From: an uncultured Atopobiaceae bacterium
GTDB lineage: Bacteria > Actinomycetota > Coriobacteriia > Coriobacteriales > Atopobiaceae
NCBI GenBank assembly: GCA_947625405.1
Contig: CANQOF010000004.1
Location: forward strand, 1-64,000
DNA: 64,000 nt
Reading direction: 5' to 3'
Numbering within the stretch: the first letter of the stretch is position 1; each line of letters opens with the position of its first letter. This document shows positions 56,172 through 64,000 of this stretch, in pieces. Under the pieces are notes generated by a model. It was not told the origin of the DNA. It saw only the letters and a program-made list of their open reading frames with translations, and searched no databases. A program made the position numbers and the translations under genes.

Positions 56172-58319
56172 ATGTTCCAGATCTTCCGGTTCTTCAAGGG
56201 GCACGTGCCCTCGTTCATCGCCTGCCTCGCGCTCCTCGTGGTCCAGGCGCTCTTCGAGCTCGCCCTTCCGGGCTTCATGAGCGACATCGTCGACGTGGGC
56301 ATCCAGCAGGGAGGCATCGAGAGCTGCGTGCCCGCGACCATTCAAGCGAACGTGCTCTTGGAGCTCGAGGCCGAGATGACGCCGAGCGAGCGCGCGTGCG
56401 TGGACGCGTCCTATGGGCCAGCGGACGCCCACGGCGTTCGCGCGCTCGCGCCCGATGCGGACGCGTCGCCCGATGGGGCGCTCGCGAAGGCGCTCGAGGC
56501 GCCCGAAGCGGCGTACTACGGCGCGTGGGAGGCCGCCTCCGGCGCGGAAGACGTGGCGGCCTCCTCCGGCGATGCGGATGTGGCGGAGCTGCGCGCCATC
56601 GAGTTCGTACGCGAGGAGTATCGCGCGCAGGGCGTGGACCTCGTGGCCATCCAAAACGGCTACCTCGCGAAGATGGCGTGGCTCATGTTCGGCGTCACCG
56701 CGGGCTCATTCGCGGCCACCTTCTGCGTGGGCTATATCGCGAGTCGCACCGGGGCCGCCATCGCGCGCGACACGCGACGCGCGCTCTTCTCCCGCGTGAT
56801 GGATTTCTCGCCCGCTGAGGTCGGACGCTTCTCGCAAGCCTCCCTCATCACCCGCTCCACCAACGATGTCCAGCAGATCCAGTTCGTCGCCACGATGAGC
56901 CTTCGCATGGTGCTCTTCGCCCCCATCATGGGGATCGTGGCGACGCTGGAGGTGGTGGCGGCCTCCACGGGCCTCGAATGGGTGATCCCGGTGGCGGTGA
57001 TCGTGATCCTCGCCCTCATGGGGCTCATGTTCGGCCTCACGATGCCGCGCTTTCGCCTGATGCAGCGGCTTGTGGACCGAGTGAACTTCGTCGCCCGCGA
57101 CCTCCTCGACGGCCTCATGCCGATCCGCGCCTTCAACCGCGAGGAGTTCGAGCTCGAGCGCTTCGACGACGCCTCGGGGGAGCTTCGCGACACGCAGCTC
57201 TTCACCGGCCGCGTGATGAGTCTCGTGAACCCGATGATCATGCTCGTGATGAACCTCGTGACGGTGGCCATCGTGTGGTTCGGGGCGGAACACATCGCCC
57301 AAGGCGGCCTTCTCGTGGGCACGATGATGGCGTTCATCTCCTACACGATGTTGATCGTGAGCGCGTTCATGGTGCTCGCCATGGTGGCCGTCATGCTCCC
57401 GAGGGCGCAGGTGGCGGCCCAGCGCATCCACGAGGTGCTCGAGACGGAGCCGTCGATCGTGAGTCCCGAGAGCCCGAAGGCGCCGGGCGAGGAGGCCCGT
57501 GGCACCATCGCGTTCAAGGACGTGTCCTTCACCTATCCCGGTGCCGCGGAACCGGTGCTCAGGCACGTGAGCTTTTCCTGCGAGCGCGGGGAGACGGTGG
57601 CCGTCATCGGCGCCACCGGCACGGGGAAGTCGACCCTCGTCTCGCTCGTGCCGAGGCTCTGGGACGTGGGCGAGGGATCGGTCGAGGTGGACGGCGTGGA
57701 TGTGCGCGAGCTCTCGCTCTCGGATCTTCGCAGTCGCATCGGCTACGTGCCCCAGCAGGGCCTCCTCTTCAAGGGAACCATCACCTCGAACATCGCGTTC
57801 GGCGAGGAAGAGGCCTCAAAATCCACGATCGAGCGCGCGGCGGCCATCGCACAGGCCACCGAGTTCATCGAGGAGCGCGAGGGCGGCTTCGAGGCGCCGG
57901 TTGCCGAGCGCGGCTCCAACGTCTCCGGCGGGCAGCGCCAGCGCCTCGCGATCGCGCGCGCACTCGCCGTTTCGCCCGAGATCCTCATCCTCGACGACGC
58001 CTTCAGCGCGCTCGATTACCAAACCGACGCGGCGCTTAGGCAGGCACTTGCGGCCGAGGAGGAGGGCGCGACGGTGCTCGTGGTGGCCCAGCGCGTGGCC
58101 ACCATCATGGGCGCGGACAAGATCCTCGTGCTCGACGACGGCGAGGTGGTGGGCGAGGGCACCCACGCGGAGCTCCTGGGATCCTGCCCCGCCTATCTGC
58201 GCATCGCGGTCTCGCAGCTTGCGCCCGAAGAGCTGGGGCTTTCCGAGGAGGAGGTCGCGCGCGTGCTCCGGGGCACCTCGTTCGCTACGCCTTCGGCGGG
58301 GGAGGTGGGCCATGGCTGA
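56172..58319 (+). CDS. ABC exporter subunit with large extracellular insert (degenerate ATPase site)
   Basis: A 715-residue half-transporter. Transmembrane helix 1 (residues 10-35) is followed by a 120-residue Ala/Glu/Asp-rich insert predicted to face outside, then the other five helices, then the ATPase: Walker A VIGATGTGKSTLV, signature NVSGGQRQRLAIARAL, Walker B LILDDAFSALD. The residue after Walker B Asp is Asp instead of the catalytic Glu, which marks the weak site of a heterodimeric exporter. The partner gene overlaps by 8 nt. Substrate unknown. Confidence 0.88.
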   Translation: MFQIFRFFKGHVPSFIACLALLVVQALFELALPGFMSDIVDVGIQQGGIESCVPATIQANVLLELEAEMTPSERACVDASYGPADAHGVRALAPDADASPDGALAKALEAPEAAYYGAWEAASGAEDVAASSGDADVAELRAIEFVREEYRAQGVDLVAIQNGYLAKMAWLMFGVTAGSFAATFCVGYIASRTGAAIARDTRRALFSRVMDFSPAEVGRFSQASLITRSTNDVQQIQFVATMSLRMVLFAPIMGIVATLEVVAASTGLEWVIPVAVIVILALMGLMFGLTMPRFRLMQRLVDRVNFVARDLLDGLMPIRAFNREEFELERFDDASGELRDTQLFTGRVMSLVNPMIMLVMNLVTVAIVWFGAEHIAQGGLLVGTMMAFISYTMLIVSAFMVLAMVAVMLPRAQVAAQRIHEVLETEPSIVSPESPKAPGEEARGTIAFKDVSFTYPGAAEPVLRHVSFSCERGETVAVIGATGTGKSTLVSLVPRLWDVGEGSVEVDGVDVRELSLSDLRSRIGYVPQQGLLFKGTITSNIAFGEEEASKSTIERAAAIAQATEFIEEREGGFEAPVAERGSNVSGGQRQRLAIARALAVSPEILILDDAFSALDYQTDAALRQALAAEEEGATVLVVAQRVATIMGADKILVLDDGEVVGEGTHAELLGSCPAYLRIAVSQLAPEELGLSEEEVARVLRGTSFATPSAGEVGHG

Positions 58320-60141
58320 CGAGCGCACGGAGATCCCCAAGCGCGGAAACCGTCGCATGAGCCGCTTCGACAAGCCGCACGACTTCCGCCATGCGATGCG
58401 CGGCCTCCTCGCCTTCGCGCGCCCGCACTTGCCGGCGATCCTCCTCGGCGTCGTGCTCTCCATGGCGAGCGTCGCCTTCTCCGTCATCGGCCCCTATGTG
58501 CTCGGTCTCGTGACGACGCAGCTCTTCGAGGGGGTGGCGGCGCAGGTGGCGGGCACGGGGGGCATCGACTTCGCGGGCATCGGGCGCACGATCCTTTTGC
58601 TCATCGGCATCTACTGCGCCTCGAGCGCGTGCTCGGCGGTGCAGGGCTTCGTGATGACCGGCGTGAACCAGCGCATCTGCTTCCGCCTGAGGAACACGCT
58701 CGCCGAGAAGGTGGCCTCCATCTCCATGGGCTACTTCGAGGACCACCAGCGAGGCGACGTCCTCTCGCGCATCACGAACGACGTAGACACGGTGGGCCAG
58801 AGCCTGAACCAGGTGGTGAACCAGGCCGTGAGCTCCGCGACGCAGGTGGTGGGGGTGACGGTGATGATGTTCGCCGTCTCGGCCCCGCTCGCGGGCATCA
58901 CGCTCCTCACGCTTCCCGTCTCGCTTCTCATCGTCGGCGTGATGGTGGGCGTGTCGCAGAAGCACTTTGTGCGCCAGCAGAACATCCTCGGGCAGGTGAA
59001 CGCCATCGTGGAGGAGGACTTCACGGGCCAGCTCGTGATCCAGGTCTTCGACGAGGCGGATAACGCGCGCAAGCGCTTCGACGAGGCCAATGGCGAGCTC
59101 TACACCGCGGGATGGAAGAGCCAGTTCCTCTCCGGCCTCATGCAGCCGCTCATGGGCTTCGTCTCGAACATGGGCTATGTGGCGGTGGTCGTGGCGGGCG
59201 CCGCGTTCGTGCTCGGTGGCGCCGTGACGGTGGGCGACGTGCAGGCCTTCATGCAATACGTGCGTAACTTCACCCAGCCCATCGCCTCGCTCGCGAACGT
59301 CTCGAACCTCGTGCAGTCCATGGCCGCCGCGGCCGAGCGCATCTTCACCTTCCTCGATGGCGAGGAGGAGAGGGATCCCGCGCATCCGGTGGCGCCTGAG
59401 GGGCCGCGCGACACCGTCTCCTTCGAGCGCGTGCGCTTCGGCTATACCCCCGAGGAGCCGGTGATCCACGACTTCTCGCTCGACGTGGATCCCGGGGAGA
59501 CCGTAGCCATCGTGGGCCCCACGGGGGCGGGCAAGACCACCCTCATGAAGCTCCTCCTGCGCTTCTGGGACGTGGACGCGGGGCGGCTCTCGGTGGGCGG
59601 CGTCGATGTGCGCGAGCGAGAGCTCCACGACCTCCGAGGCGATTTTGCGATGGTGCTCCAAGACGCGTGGCTCTTCGAGGGAACGATCCGCGAGAACGTG
59701 CGCTACGGGCGCCTCGACGCCACGGACGAGGAGGTGGAGGAGGCCTGCAGGATCGCGCGCTGCGATCGCTTCATCCACACGCTCGACGGCGGCTACGATT
59801 TCGTGATCAACGAGGAGGCCACGAACATCTCGCAGGGCCAGCGCCAGCTCATCACGATCGCCCGCGCGGTGCTCGCGGCGCGCCCCATCCTCATCCTCGA
59901 CGAGGCCACGTCGAACGTGGATACGATGACCGAGGAGCTCATCCAAGAGGCGATGGACAGGCTTCGCGTCGGGCGCACGTCGTTCGTGATCGCGCACCGC
60001 CTCTCCACCATCCGCTCGGCCGATCGCATCATCGTGATGAACGAGGGCGACGTGGTGGAAACCGGCACGCACGACGAGCTCCTCGCGGCTGGCGGCTTCT
60101 ACGCCACCCTCTATGAAAGCCAGTTCGAAGAGGTGGCTTAA
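58312..60141 (+). CDS. ABC exporter subunit with consensus ATPase site
   Basis: A 609-residue half-transporter: cytoplasmic N-terminus with a basic segment, six transmembrane helices (residues 35-320), then the ATPase. Walker A is VGPTGAGKTTLMKLLL, Walker B is ILILDEATSNVD with the catalytic Glu, and the signature is NISQGQRQLITIARA, a common variant. With the preceding gene it would form a heterodimer of the LmrCD/TM287-288 kind, having one canonical and one degenerate ATP site. ATG 58312 lies inside the previous gene behind GGAGGTGG. Confidence 0.92.
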   Translation: MADERTEIPKRGNRRMSRFDKPHDFRHAMRGLLAFARPHLPAILLGVVLSMASVAFSVIGPYVLGLVTTQLFEGVAAQVAGTGGIDFAGIGRTILLLIGIYCASSACSAVQGFVMTGVNQRICFRLRNTLAEKVASISMGYFEDHQRGDVLSRITNDVDTVGQSLNQVVNQAVSSATQVVGVTVMMFAVSAPLAGITLLTLPVSLLIVGVMVGVSQKHFVRQQNILGQVNAIVEEDFTGQLVIQVFDEADNARKRFDEANGELYTAGWKSQFLSGLMQPLMGFVSNMGYVAVVVAGAAFVLGGAVTVGDVQAFMQYVRNFTQPIASLANVSNLVQSMAAAAERIFTFLDGEEERDPAHPVAPEGPRDTVSFERVRFGYTPEEPVIHDFSLDVDPGETVAIVGPTGAGKTTLMKLLLRFWDVDAGRLSVGGVDVRERELHDLRGDFAMVLQDAWLFEGTIRENVRYGRLDATDEEVEEACRIARCDRFIHTLDGGYDFVINEEATNISQGQRQLITIARAVLAARPILILDEATSNVDTMTEELIQEAMDRLRVGRTSFVIAHRLSTIRSADRIIVMNEGDVVETGTHDELLAAGGFYATLYESQFEEVA

Positions 60142-60172
60142 GGCGGGTAAAGTCCGAGTTCAGGGCCTTTTC

Positions 60173-60919
60173 TCAGCGTAGTCGCATGCCCTCTTCGCGA
60201 AGGGCGCGGTCGAGCTCTCGCCAGCTCGGTGAGACGCGATCCATGAGCGCCTTGAAGCGCGCGCCGTGGTCGTGCGCGAGGAGGTGGCACGCCTCGTGGA
60301 GGGCCACGTTTTCGAGATAGCGCGGATCGTGCGTGGCGAGGTCGAGGTTCAAGGTGATGCGTTTCGTCTCCCAGCGACACGACCCCCATCGACTCGTCAT
60401 CGCCCGCACGAACCATCGCTCGGCGGTGGTGCCGAGCGCGGCCTCGCACGCTGCGGAGAGTTGGGGAATACGGGCTTCCATCTCGCGCTTGAGCAGGCGC
60501 TCGAGCGCCATGCGTCGCGCGGTGCGGGCTGCCTCGCTCGACCCTTGGGCATCCGGCGGCAAGGAGAGCACGAGGCTTCCGCGCTCGAGCTTCGCGCTTG
60601 CGCGCGATTTCGCGTCCTGATGGAGCACCGTCACGTCCCTGCCCCACACGGGCACCTTGTCGAGCTCGCCCAGGCGCGCGAGCGCCTCGCGATACGCCTG
60701 CTCCTTCGGGGAACGCTCCACGCGCTTGGCCTGCGAGAGGATCTTCGCGCGATGCTCGATGGCGAACTCCCGCGCCTTCGCCTTCGTGAACCACGTGGGC
60801 ACGGAGAGCGTCACGCGGCCATCGGGATAGGCGCGGATGACCACGCCCTGCCTGCGGCGCCGGGTGACGCTCACGGAAAGCCCGTCGAGCTCGAGCGTGA
60901 ATTGCCTTGGCGTGGGCAT
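60173..60919 (-). CDS. YgjP-type (DUF45) zinc metallopeptidase
   Basis: A 248-residue protein. VALHEACHLLAHDHGARFKALMD contains the HExxH-like metal site (HEACH, a third His in HDHG) and TSRWGSCRWETKRITLNLDLATHDPRYLENV the diagnostic RWGSC stretch. The N-terminal half carries the usual FTLELDGLSVSVTRRRRQGVVIRAYPDGRVTLSVP. Role in RNA or protein turnover is suspected for homologues; often encoded next to restriction or repair genes, which is not the case here. Convergent with the ABC exporter genes. Confidence 0.88.
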   Translation of the reverse strand: MPTPRQFTLELDGLSVSVTRRRRQGVVIRAYPDGRVTLSVPTWFTKAKAREFAIEHRAKILSQAKRVERSPKEQAYREALARLGELDKVPVWGRDVTVLHQDAKSRASAKLERGSLVLSLPPDAQGSSEAARTARRMALERLLKREMEARIPQLSAACEAALGTTAERWFVRAMTSRWGSCRWETKRITLNLDLATHDPRYLENVALHEACHLLAHDHGARFKALMDRVSPSWRELDRALREEGMRLR

Positions 60920-60931
60920 GGCGGCGAAAGG

Positions 60932-61276
60932 CTAGCGCTCGATGGGGTGCGAGGGGTCGGAGCTCCAATCGAGCCAGCTGCCGGAGTAGTCGCGAATGTC
61001 GTCATAACCCGCGTGGGCGAGGATCTTCGCGGCGGCCGCGGAGCGCACGCCGCTTCGGCAGTAGACGATGAGGGGCTGGGCGCGATCAGGGAAGGCGGCC
61101 TCGACGCCCGCGATGAAGGCGGCGTGGCCGGGATCCTCCTCGTGGGGAGTGACCGTGACGTTCCTCGCTCCGGGGATGTGGCCCTGTGCGAATTCATCCG
61201 GCTTTCGCACATCGAGGATGCGCTCGCATCCGAGGTGCGCGAGCACATCGCGCGCGTCGATCGTCGTGATGGCCAT
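60932..61276 (-). CDS. Rhodanese-like sulfurtransferase
   Basis: A 114-residue single-domain rhodanese. ILDVRKPDEFAQGHIPGARNV is the CH2A motif and IVYCRSGVRSAAAAKIL contains the active Cys loop (Cys81, CRSGVRS). It moves sulfane sulfur to thiols or cyanide. ATG 61276 follows CGAAGGGAG. It lies 12 nt upstream of the metallopeptidase gene, so the two are probably one operon. The upstream 250 nt hold only a GTGCACG-N13-CGTGCAC dyad of unknown role. Confidence 0.88.
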   Translation of the reverse strand: MAITTIDARDVLAHLGCERILDVRKPDEFAQGHIPGARNVTVTPHEEDPGHAAFIAGVEAAFPDRAQPLIVYCRSGVRSAAAAKILAHAGYDDIRDYSGSWLDWSSDPSHPIER

Positions 61277-61525
61277 GGCACTCCCTTCGCACGCGTCTTC
61301 CATGCGGGCTCATACCCCTTGGCTGTTGCTTGTACCACGCCACTCGCCGGCGTGCTCCGTTCGCAAATGTGCACGAAACGCCATCAGACGTGCACGGAGG
61401 GAGCGAAACCGTACATTCATCGAACTCATCATGCAGATTTTGTGATGACGAGCTACCCTCTAGCCGTTTGGACAGCCCAAAACCCGATGGGTTCTCATGG
61501 AGGGGACCCGTGAAAGGGAGGAACT

Positions 61526-62068
61526 ATGCCCCTCACCAACGAAGAAGCGCTCCACAAGGACATCGTGGGCGTGAAGGTCTCCTCGTGGATCCTCATCATC
61601 CTCGGCATCATCGGTGTCGTCGCGAGCGTCATCCTGCTCATCACCGGCCCCTTCGTGCTCGGGGCCTCGGGCAACTCGGAGGTCATCGAGGGCGTCGCCG
61701 AGGAGATCGGCTCGAGCAGCATCGAGGGCGTGTCGGTCGAGTCAGGAATCGCCGTAATCGGCGTCCTCGTCACCATCATGGGCCTCGTGAGCCTCGCCGT
61801 CGGCGTGCTCGACATCGTCACGGGCTGCTTCGGCCTGCGCGGTGCGAACGACCCCAGTAAGATCAACCCGTACCTCATCCTCTCCTGGATCTCCCTCGTC
61901 TTGGCCATCGTGTCGTTCATCGTGTCACTCATCGGCCACTTCTCGGGCCAAGCGAGCGCGGGCGGATCGATCGTCACCGAGATCATCCAAGACAGCGCGA
62001 GCATCGTCTTCACCGGCTGCTGCGTGTTCTACGGCACGCGCGTGAAGCAGCTGACGAGTCAGAACTAG
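61526..62068 (+). CDS. Polytopic membrane protein, hypothetical
   Basis: A 180-residue protein with four hydrophobic helices (SSWILIILGIIGVVASVILLITGPFVLGA, GIAVIGVLVTIMGLVSLAVGVLDIVTG, YLILSWISLVLAIVSFIVSLIG and a C-terminal IVFTGCCVFYGTRV segment). The N-terminus MPLTNEEALHKDIVGVK is polar. AAAGGGAGGAAC precedes the ATG. I do not recognise the family. It ends 13 nt before the ABC transporter binding-protein gene. Confidence 0.6.
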   Translation: MPLTNEEALHKDIVGVKVSSWILIILGIIGVVASVILLITGPFVLGASGNSEVIEGVAEEIGSSSIEGVSVESGIAVIGVLVTIMGLVSLAVGVLDIVTGCFGLRGANDPSKINPYLILSWISLVLAIVSFIVSLIGHFSGQASAGGSIVTEIIQDSASIVFTGCCVFYGTRVKQLTSQN

Positions 62069-62080
62069 CCTTCGAGGCGC

Positions 62081-63763
62081 ATGGACAAATTCCCGCAAAC
62101 ACGAGATAGGCGAGCGTCGGGGCCCTCCCGGCGCTCGTTTCTTTGCGCAAGCGCGGCATTCGCGGGTGGCCTTGCCGCCGCGCTCGGGGGATGCGGATCG
62201 TCTGGCGAGGCCCCCGGCGAGGGCGCCTCACCCGAGGGACCCGCCGATACCTCCCAGGTGGTCGTCACCCTCTCGAAGGAGGCCGAGCCCGCGGCGGGGT
62301 TCGATCCGCTCTACGCTTGGGGCGATGGCGAGCACGTCCACGAGCCGCTCATCCAGTCGACCCTCTTCACCACCGATGCCGAGATGGACTTCGTGAACGA
62401 CCTCGCCACCTCCTACGAGGCCTCCGAAGACGGGCTCACCTGGACCTTCCACATCCGCGACGACGTGAAGTTCAGCGACGGCGAGCCGCTTACCGCCTCC
62501 GACGTGGCCTTCACGGTGAACGGCATCATCGAAAACGACGCCGCCGAGGCCGATCTCACGATGGTGGACGAGGCCGAGGCCCCCGACGCCACCACCTGCG
62601 TGCTCCACCTGAACAAGCCCTATAACGCGATTCTCTACACGCTCGCGGTGGTGGGGATCGTGCCCGAGCACGCCTACGGGCCCGGCTACGGCGAGCACCC
62701 GATCGGCTCCGGCAGATACCTCCTCGCGCAATGGGACAAGGGCCAGCAGGTGATCCTCGAGGCCAACCCCGGCTACTACGGCGAGCCTCCTCGCATGAAG
62801 CGCGTGGTCGTACTCTTCACGGACGAGGTGGCCTCTCTCGCAGCGGCCAAGGCGGGCGAGGTCGACCTTGCCTACACGGCGGCGACGTACGCGAGCGAGG
62901 TGCCGCAGGGCTTCTCGCTCATGAACGCGAAATCCGTCGATTCGCGGGGCATCTCGCTTCCCACGCAGCCCGCGGAAAGCTCCCCCAAGGTAGTCGAGGG
63001 CGACATGGCCTACGCCGTGGGAAACGCCGTGACGAGCGACGTGGCGGTGCGACGCGCGATGAACCTCGCGCTTGATCGCGAGGCGGCCGTTTCCGCCGTG
63101 CTCAACGGCTACGGCGACGCGACGTACAGCGTGAGCCAGGGGATGCCGTGGATCTCGCCCGACATGGAGTGCGCGTATGACGTCGAGGAGGCCAAGCGCC
63201 TCTTGGACGAGGCCGGGTGGATCGCGGGCGACGGCGCGCCCGAGCGACGAGCGAAGGATGGGATCCCGCTCGAGGTCACCCTCTGGTACACGGCTGGCGA
63301 TTCCGTGCGCCAGGCCCTCGCCACGCACTTCGCCCAGCAAATGGCCGAGGTCGGCATCCAGGTGGAGGTTTCCGGCGCGTCCTTCGAGGACATTTACCCC
63401 CGCCAATACGCGGACCCCGTGCTCTGGGGCTGGGGCTCGAACTCGCCCTCCGAGTACTACAACCTCTACTACTCATCCGGCTGGGGGAACTTCCCCTGCT
63501 ACGAGAACGCCACCCTCGACGCCTACATGGACGAGGCGCTCGCGCAGCCGACGGTGACCGATTCCTATGCCCTCTGGCAAGACTCGCAGTGGGATGGCTC
63601 CGAGGGCTTCTGCCCCAAGGGCGCTTCGACGTGGGTGTGGATCTGCAACATCGACCACCTCTACTTCAAGCGCGACGGCCTCGAGGTGGCCCCCCAGAAG
63701 CCGCACCCTCATGGCCACGGTTGGTCGGTCCTCAACAACGTTGACCAATGGGAGTGGCGATAG
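62081..63763 (+). CDS. Peptide/nickel-type ABC transporter substrate-binding lipoprotein
   Basis: A 560-residue family-5 solute-binding protein. SRRSFLCASAAFAGGLAAALGGC combines a twin-arginine export motif with a lipobox Cys (about residue 38), so it is exported folded and anchored to the membrane. WTFHIRDDVKFSDGEPLTASDVAFTVNGI and PIGSGRYLLAQW are SBP_bac_5 signatures. It binds oligopeptides, nickel complexes or similar ligands. The gene following is a DppB-like permease, so an importer operon begins here. Confidence 0.9.
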   Translation: MDKFPQTRDRRASGPSRRSFLCASAAFAGGLAAALGGCGSSGEAPGEGASPEGPADTSQVVVTLSKEAEPAAGFDPLYAWGDGEHVHEPLIQSTLFTTDAEMDFVNDLATSYEASEDGLTWTFHIRDDVKFSDGEPLTASDVAFTVNGIIENDAAEADLTMVDEAEAPDATTCVLHLNKPYNAILYTLAVVGIVPEHAYGPGYGEHPIGSGRYLLAQWDKGQQVILEANPGYYGEPPRMKRVVVLFTDEVASLAAAKAGEVDLAYTAATYASEVPQGFSLMNAKSVDSRGISLPTQPAESSPKVVEGDMAYAVGNAVTSDVAVRRAMNLALDREAAVSAVLNGYGDATYSVSQGMPWISPDMECAYDVEEAKRLLDEAGWIAGDGAPERRAKDGIPLEVTLWYTAGDSVRQALATHFAQQMAEVGIQVEVSGASFEDIYPRQYADPVLWGWGSNSPSEYYNLYYSSGWGNFPCYENATLDAYMDEALAQPTVTDSYALWQDSQWDGSEGFCPKGASTWVWICNIDHLYFKRDGLEVAPQKPHPHGHGWSVLNNVDQWEWR

Positions 63764-63795
63764 GCTGCGACTGCGGGAGCGCTAGAATCCCGTTC

Positions 63796-64000
63796 GTGTT
63801 TCGATTCTTCGCAAAGAACCTGCTCAAGGCTTGCGTGCTCGTGCTCGTGGTGAGCTTCGTGGTCTTCCTCCTCGTGGACCTCTCGCCGGTGGATCCCGTG
63901 CAGGCCAACGTGGGGCAGGCCGCCACCCTCTCCATGTCCGAGGCCAAGCGCGCCCAGCTTGAGGCGTACTGGGGGGTGGGCGAGTCGCTCCTCGAGCGCT
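63796..64000 (+). CDS. DppB/OppB-type ABC permease (5' part only)
   Basis: The first 68 residues: MFRFFAKNLLKACVLVLVVSFVVFLLVDLSPVDPVQANVG and the following segment match the start of oligopeptide/nickel permeases of the DppB kind. It uses GTG 63796 with GGAGCG ahead, 32 nt after the binding-protein gene. The window cuts it off. Confidence 0.85.
   Translation, partial: MFRFFAKNLLKACVLVLVVSFVVFLLVDLSPVDPVQANVGQAATLSMSEAKRAQLEAYWGVGESLLER

Noticed and set aside
58285-60072. 595-codon minus-strand frame opposite the ABC exporter
   Set aside because: Shadow frame; the opposite strand encodes a textbook ABC half-transporter.
1-64000. tRNA or rRNA genes
   Set aside because: I looked for the tRNA GGTTCGA-type T-loop with CCA ends and for rRNA segments while reading and found none I could support; a covariance search could still find one.

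Overview
The window is about 64 kb of GC-rich bacterial chromosome. It looks like an anaerobic actinobacterium of the class Coriobacteriia (my inference; no rRNA marker is present). The case rests on strong GC bias with few non-ATG starts, an anaerobic ribonucleotide reductase pair (nrdD/nrdG), arginine deiminase genes (arcA/arcB), several PTS modules, many Fe-S and flavin oxidoreductases, and many small toxin-antitoxin pairs. I found no rRNA, tRNA, CRISPR array or intact insertion sequence.

Layout. 0-13.8 kb: a P1-family peptidase, a DUF362 protein, scattered orphan PTS subunits (IIA at 2.9 kb, IIB at 4.2 kb) around a GntR regulator and a zinc dehydrogenase, an AraC regulator split by one stop codon, four toxin-antitoxin loci, an ATPase/DUF4143 protein, and an unusual EIIB-ROK fusion at 10.0-11.5 kb. 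13.8-17.2 kb: a compact RiPP-type cluster. It has a 64-residue precursor with five Cys-x3-Asp repeats, a radical SAM/SPASM enzyme, a flavin-barrel/ferredoxin protein and an MDR oxidoreductase, divergent from an HxlR regulator with a clear operator between them. 17.3-21.1 kb: a beta-glucoside-type PTS with its PRD antiterminator, a leader with promoter, RAT and terminator, and a ChbG-type deacetylase. 21.2-24.2 kb: an alkylsulfatase-like hydrolase and a macrodomain/SirTM sirtuin pair.

24.2-33.8 kb: a LysR regulator, DUF3737, Fe-S aldo/keto reductase, CDGSH protein, metallo-hydrolase and cupin, then a long inverted-repeat block between convergent genes, an AEC transporter, glutathione peroxidase, an FMN reductase and a RHH/PIN pair. 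33.8-43.3 kb: a LysR-controlled redox regulon. Three promoters share one inverted repeat, the same 17-nt gap, the same -35 hexamer and an 18-nt spacer. They drive three aldo/keto reductases, an FMN protein, a CMD-family protein, an NTF2-like protein, an SDR and a flavin reductase. A ClC channel, a K+ channel and a small membrane protein sit between the second and third promoters.

43.5-64 kb: a channel-like membrane protein, a LysR regulator, an rRNA m5U methyltransferase, arcA-arcB, a large structured inverted-repeat element, trpS, nrdD-nrdG behind an NrdR-like box, larE, a heterodimeric ABC exporter, a YgjP-type metallopeptidase, a rhodanese, and the start of a peptide/nickel-type ABC importer cut by the window edge.
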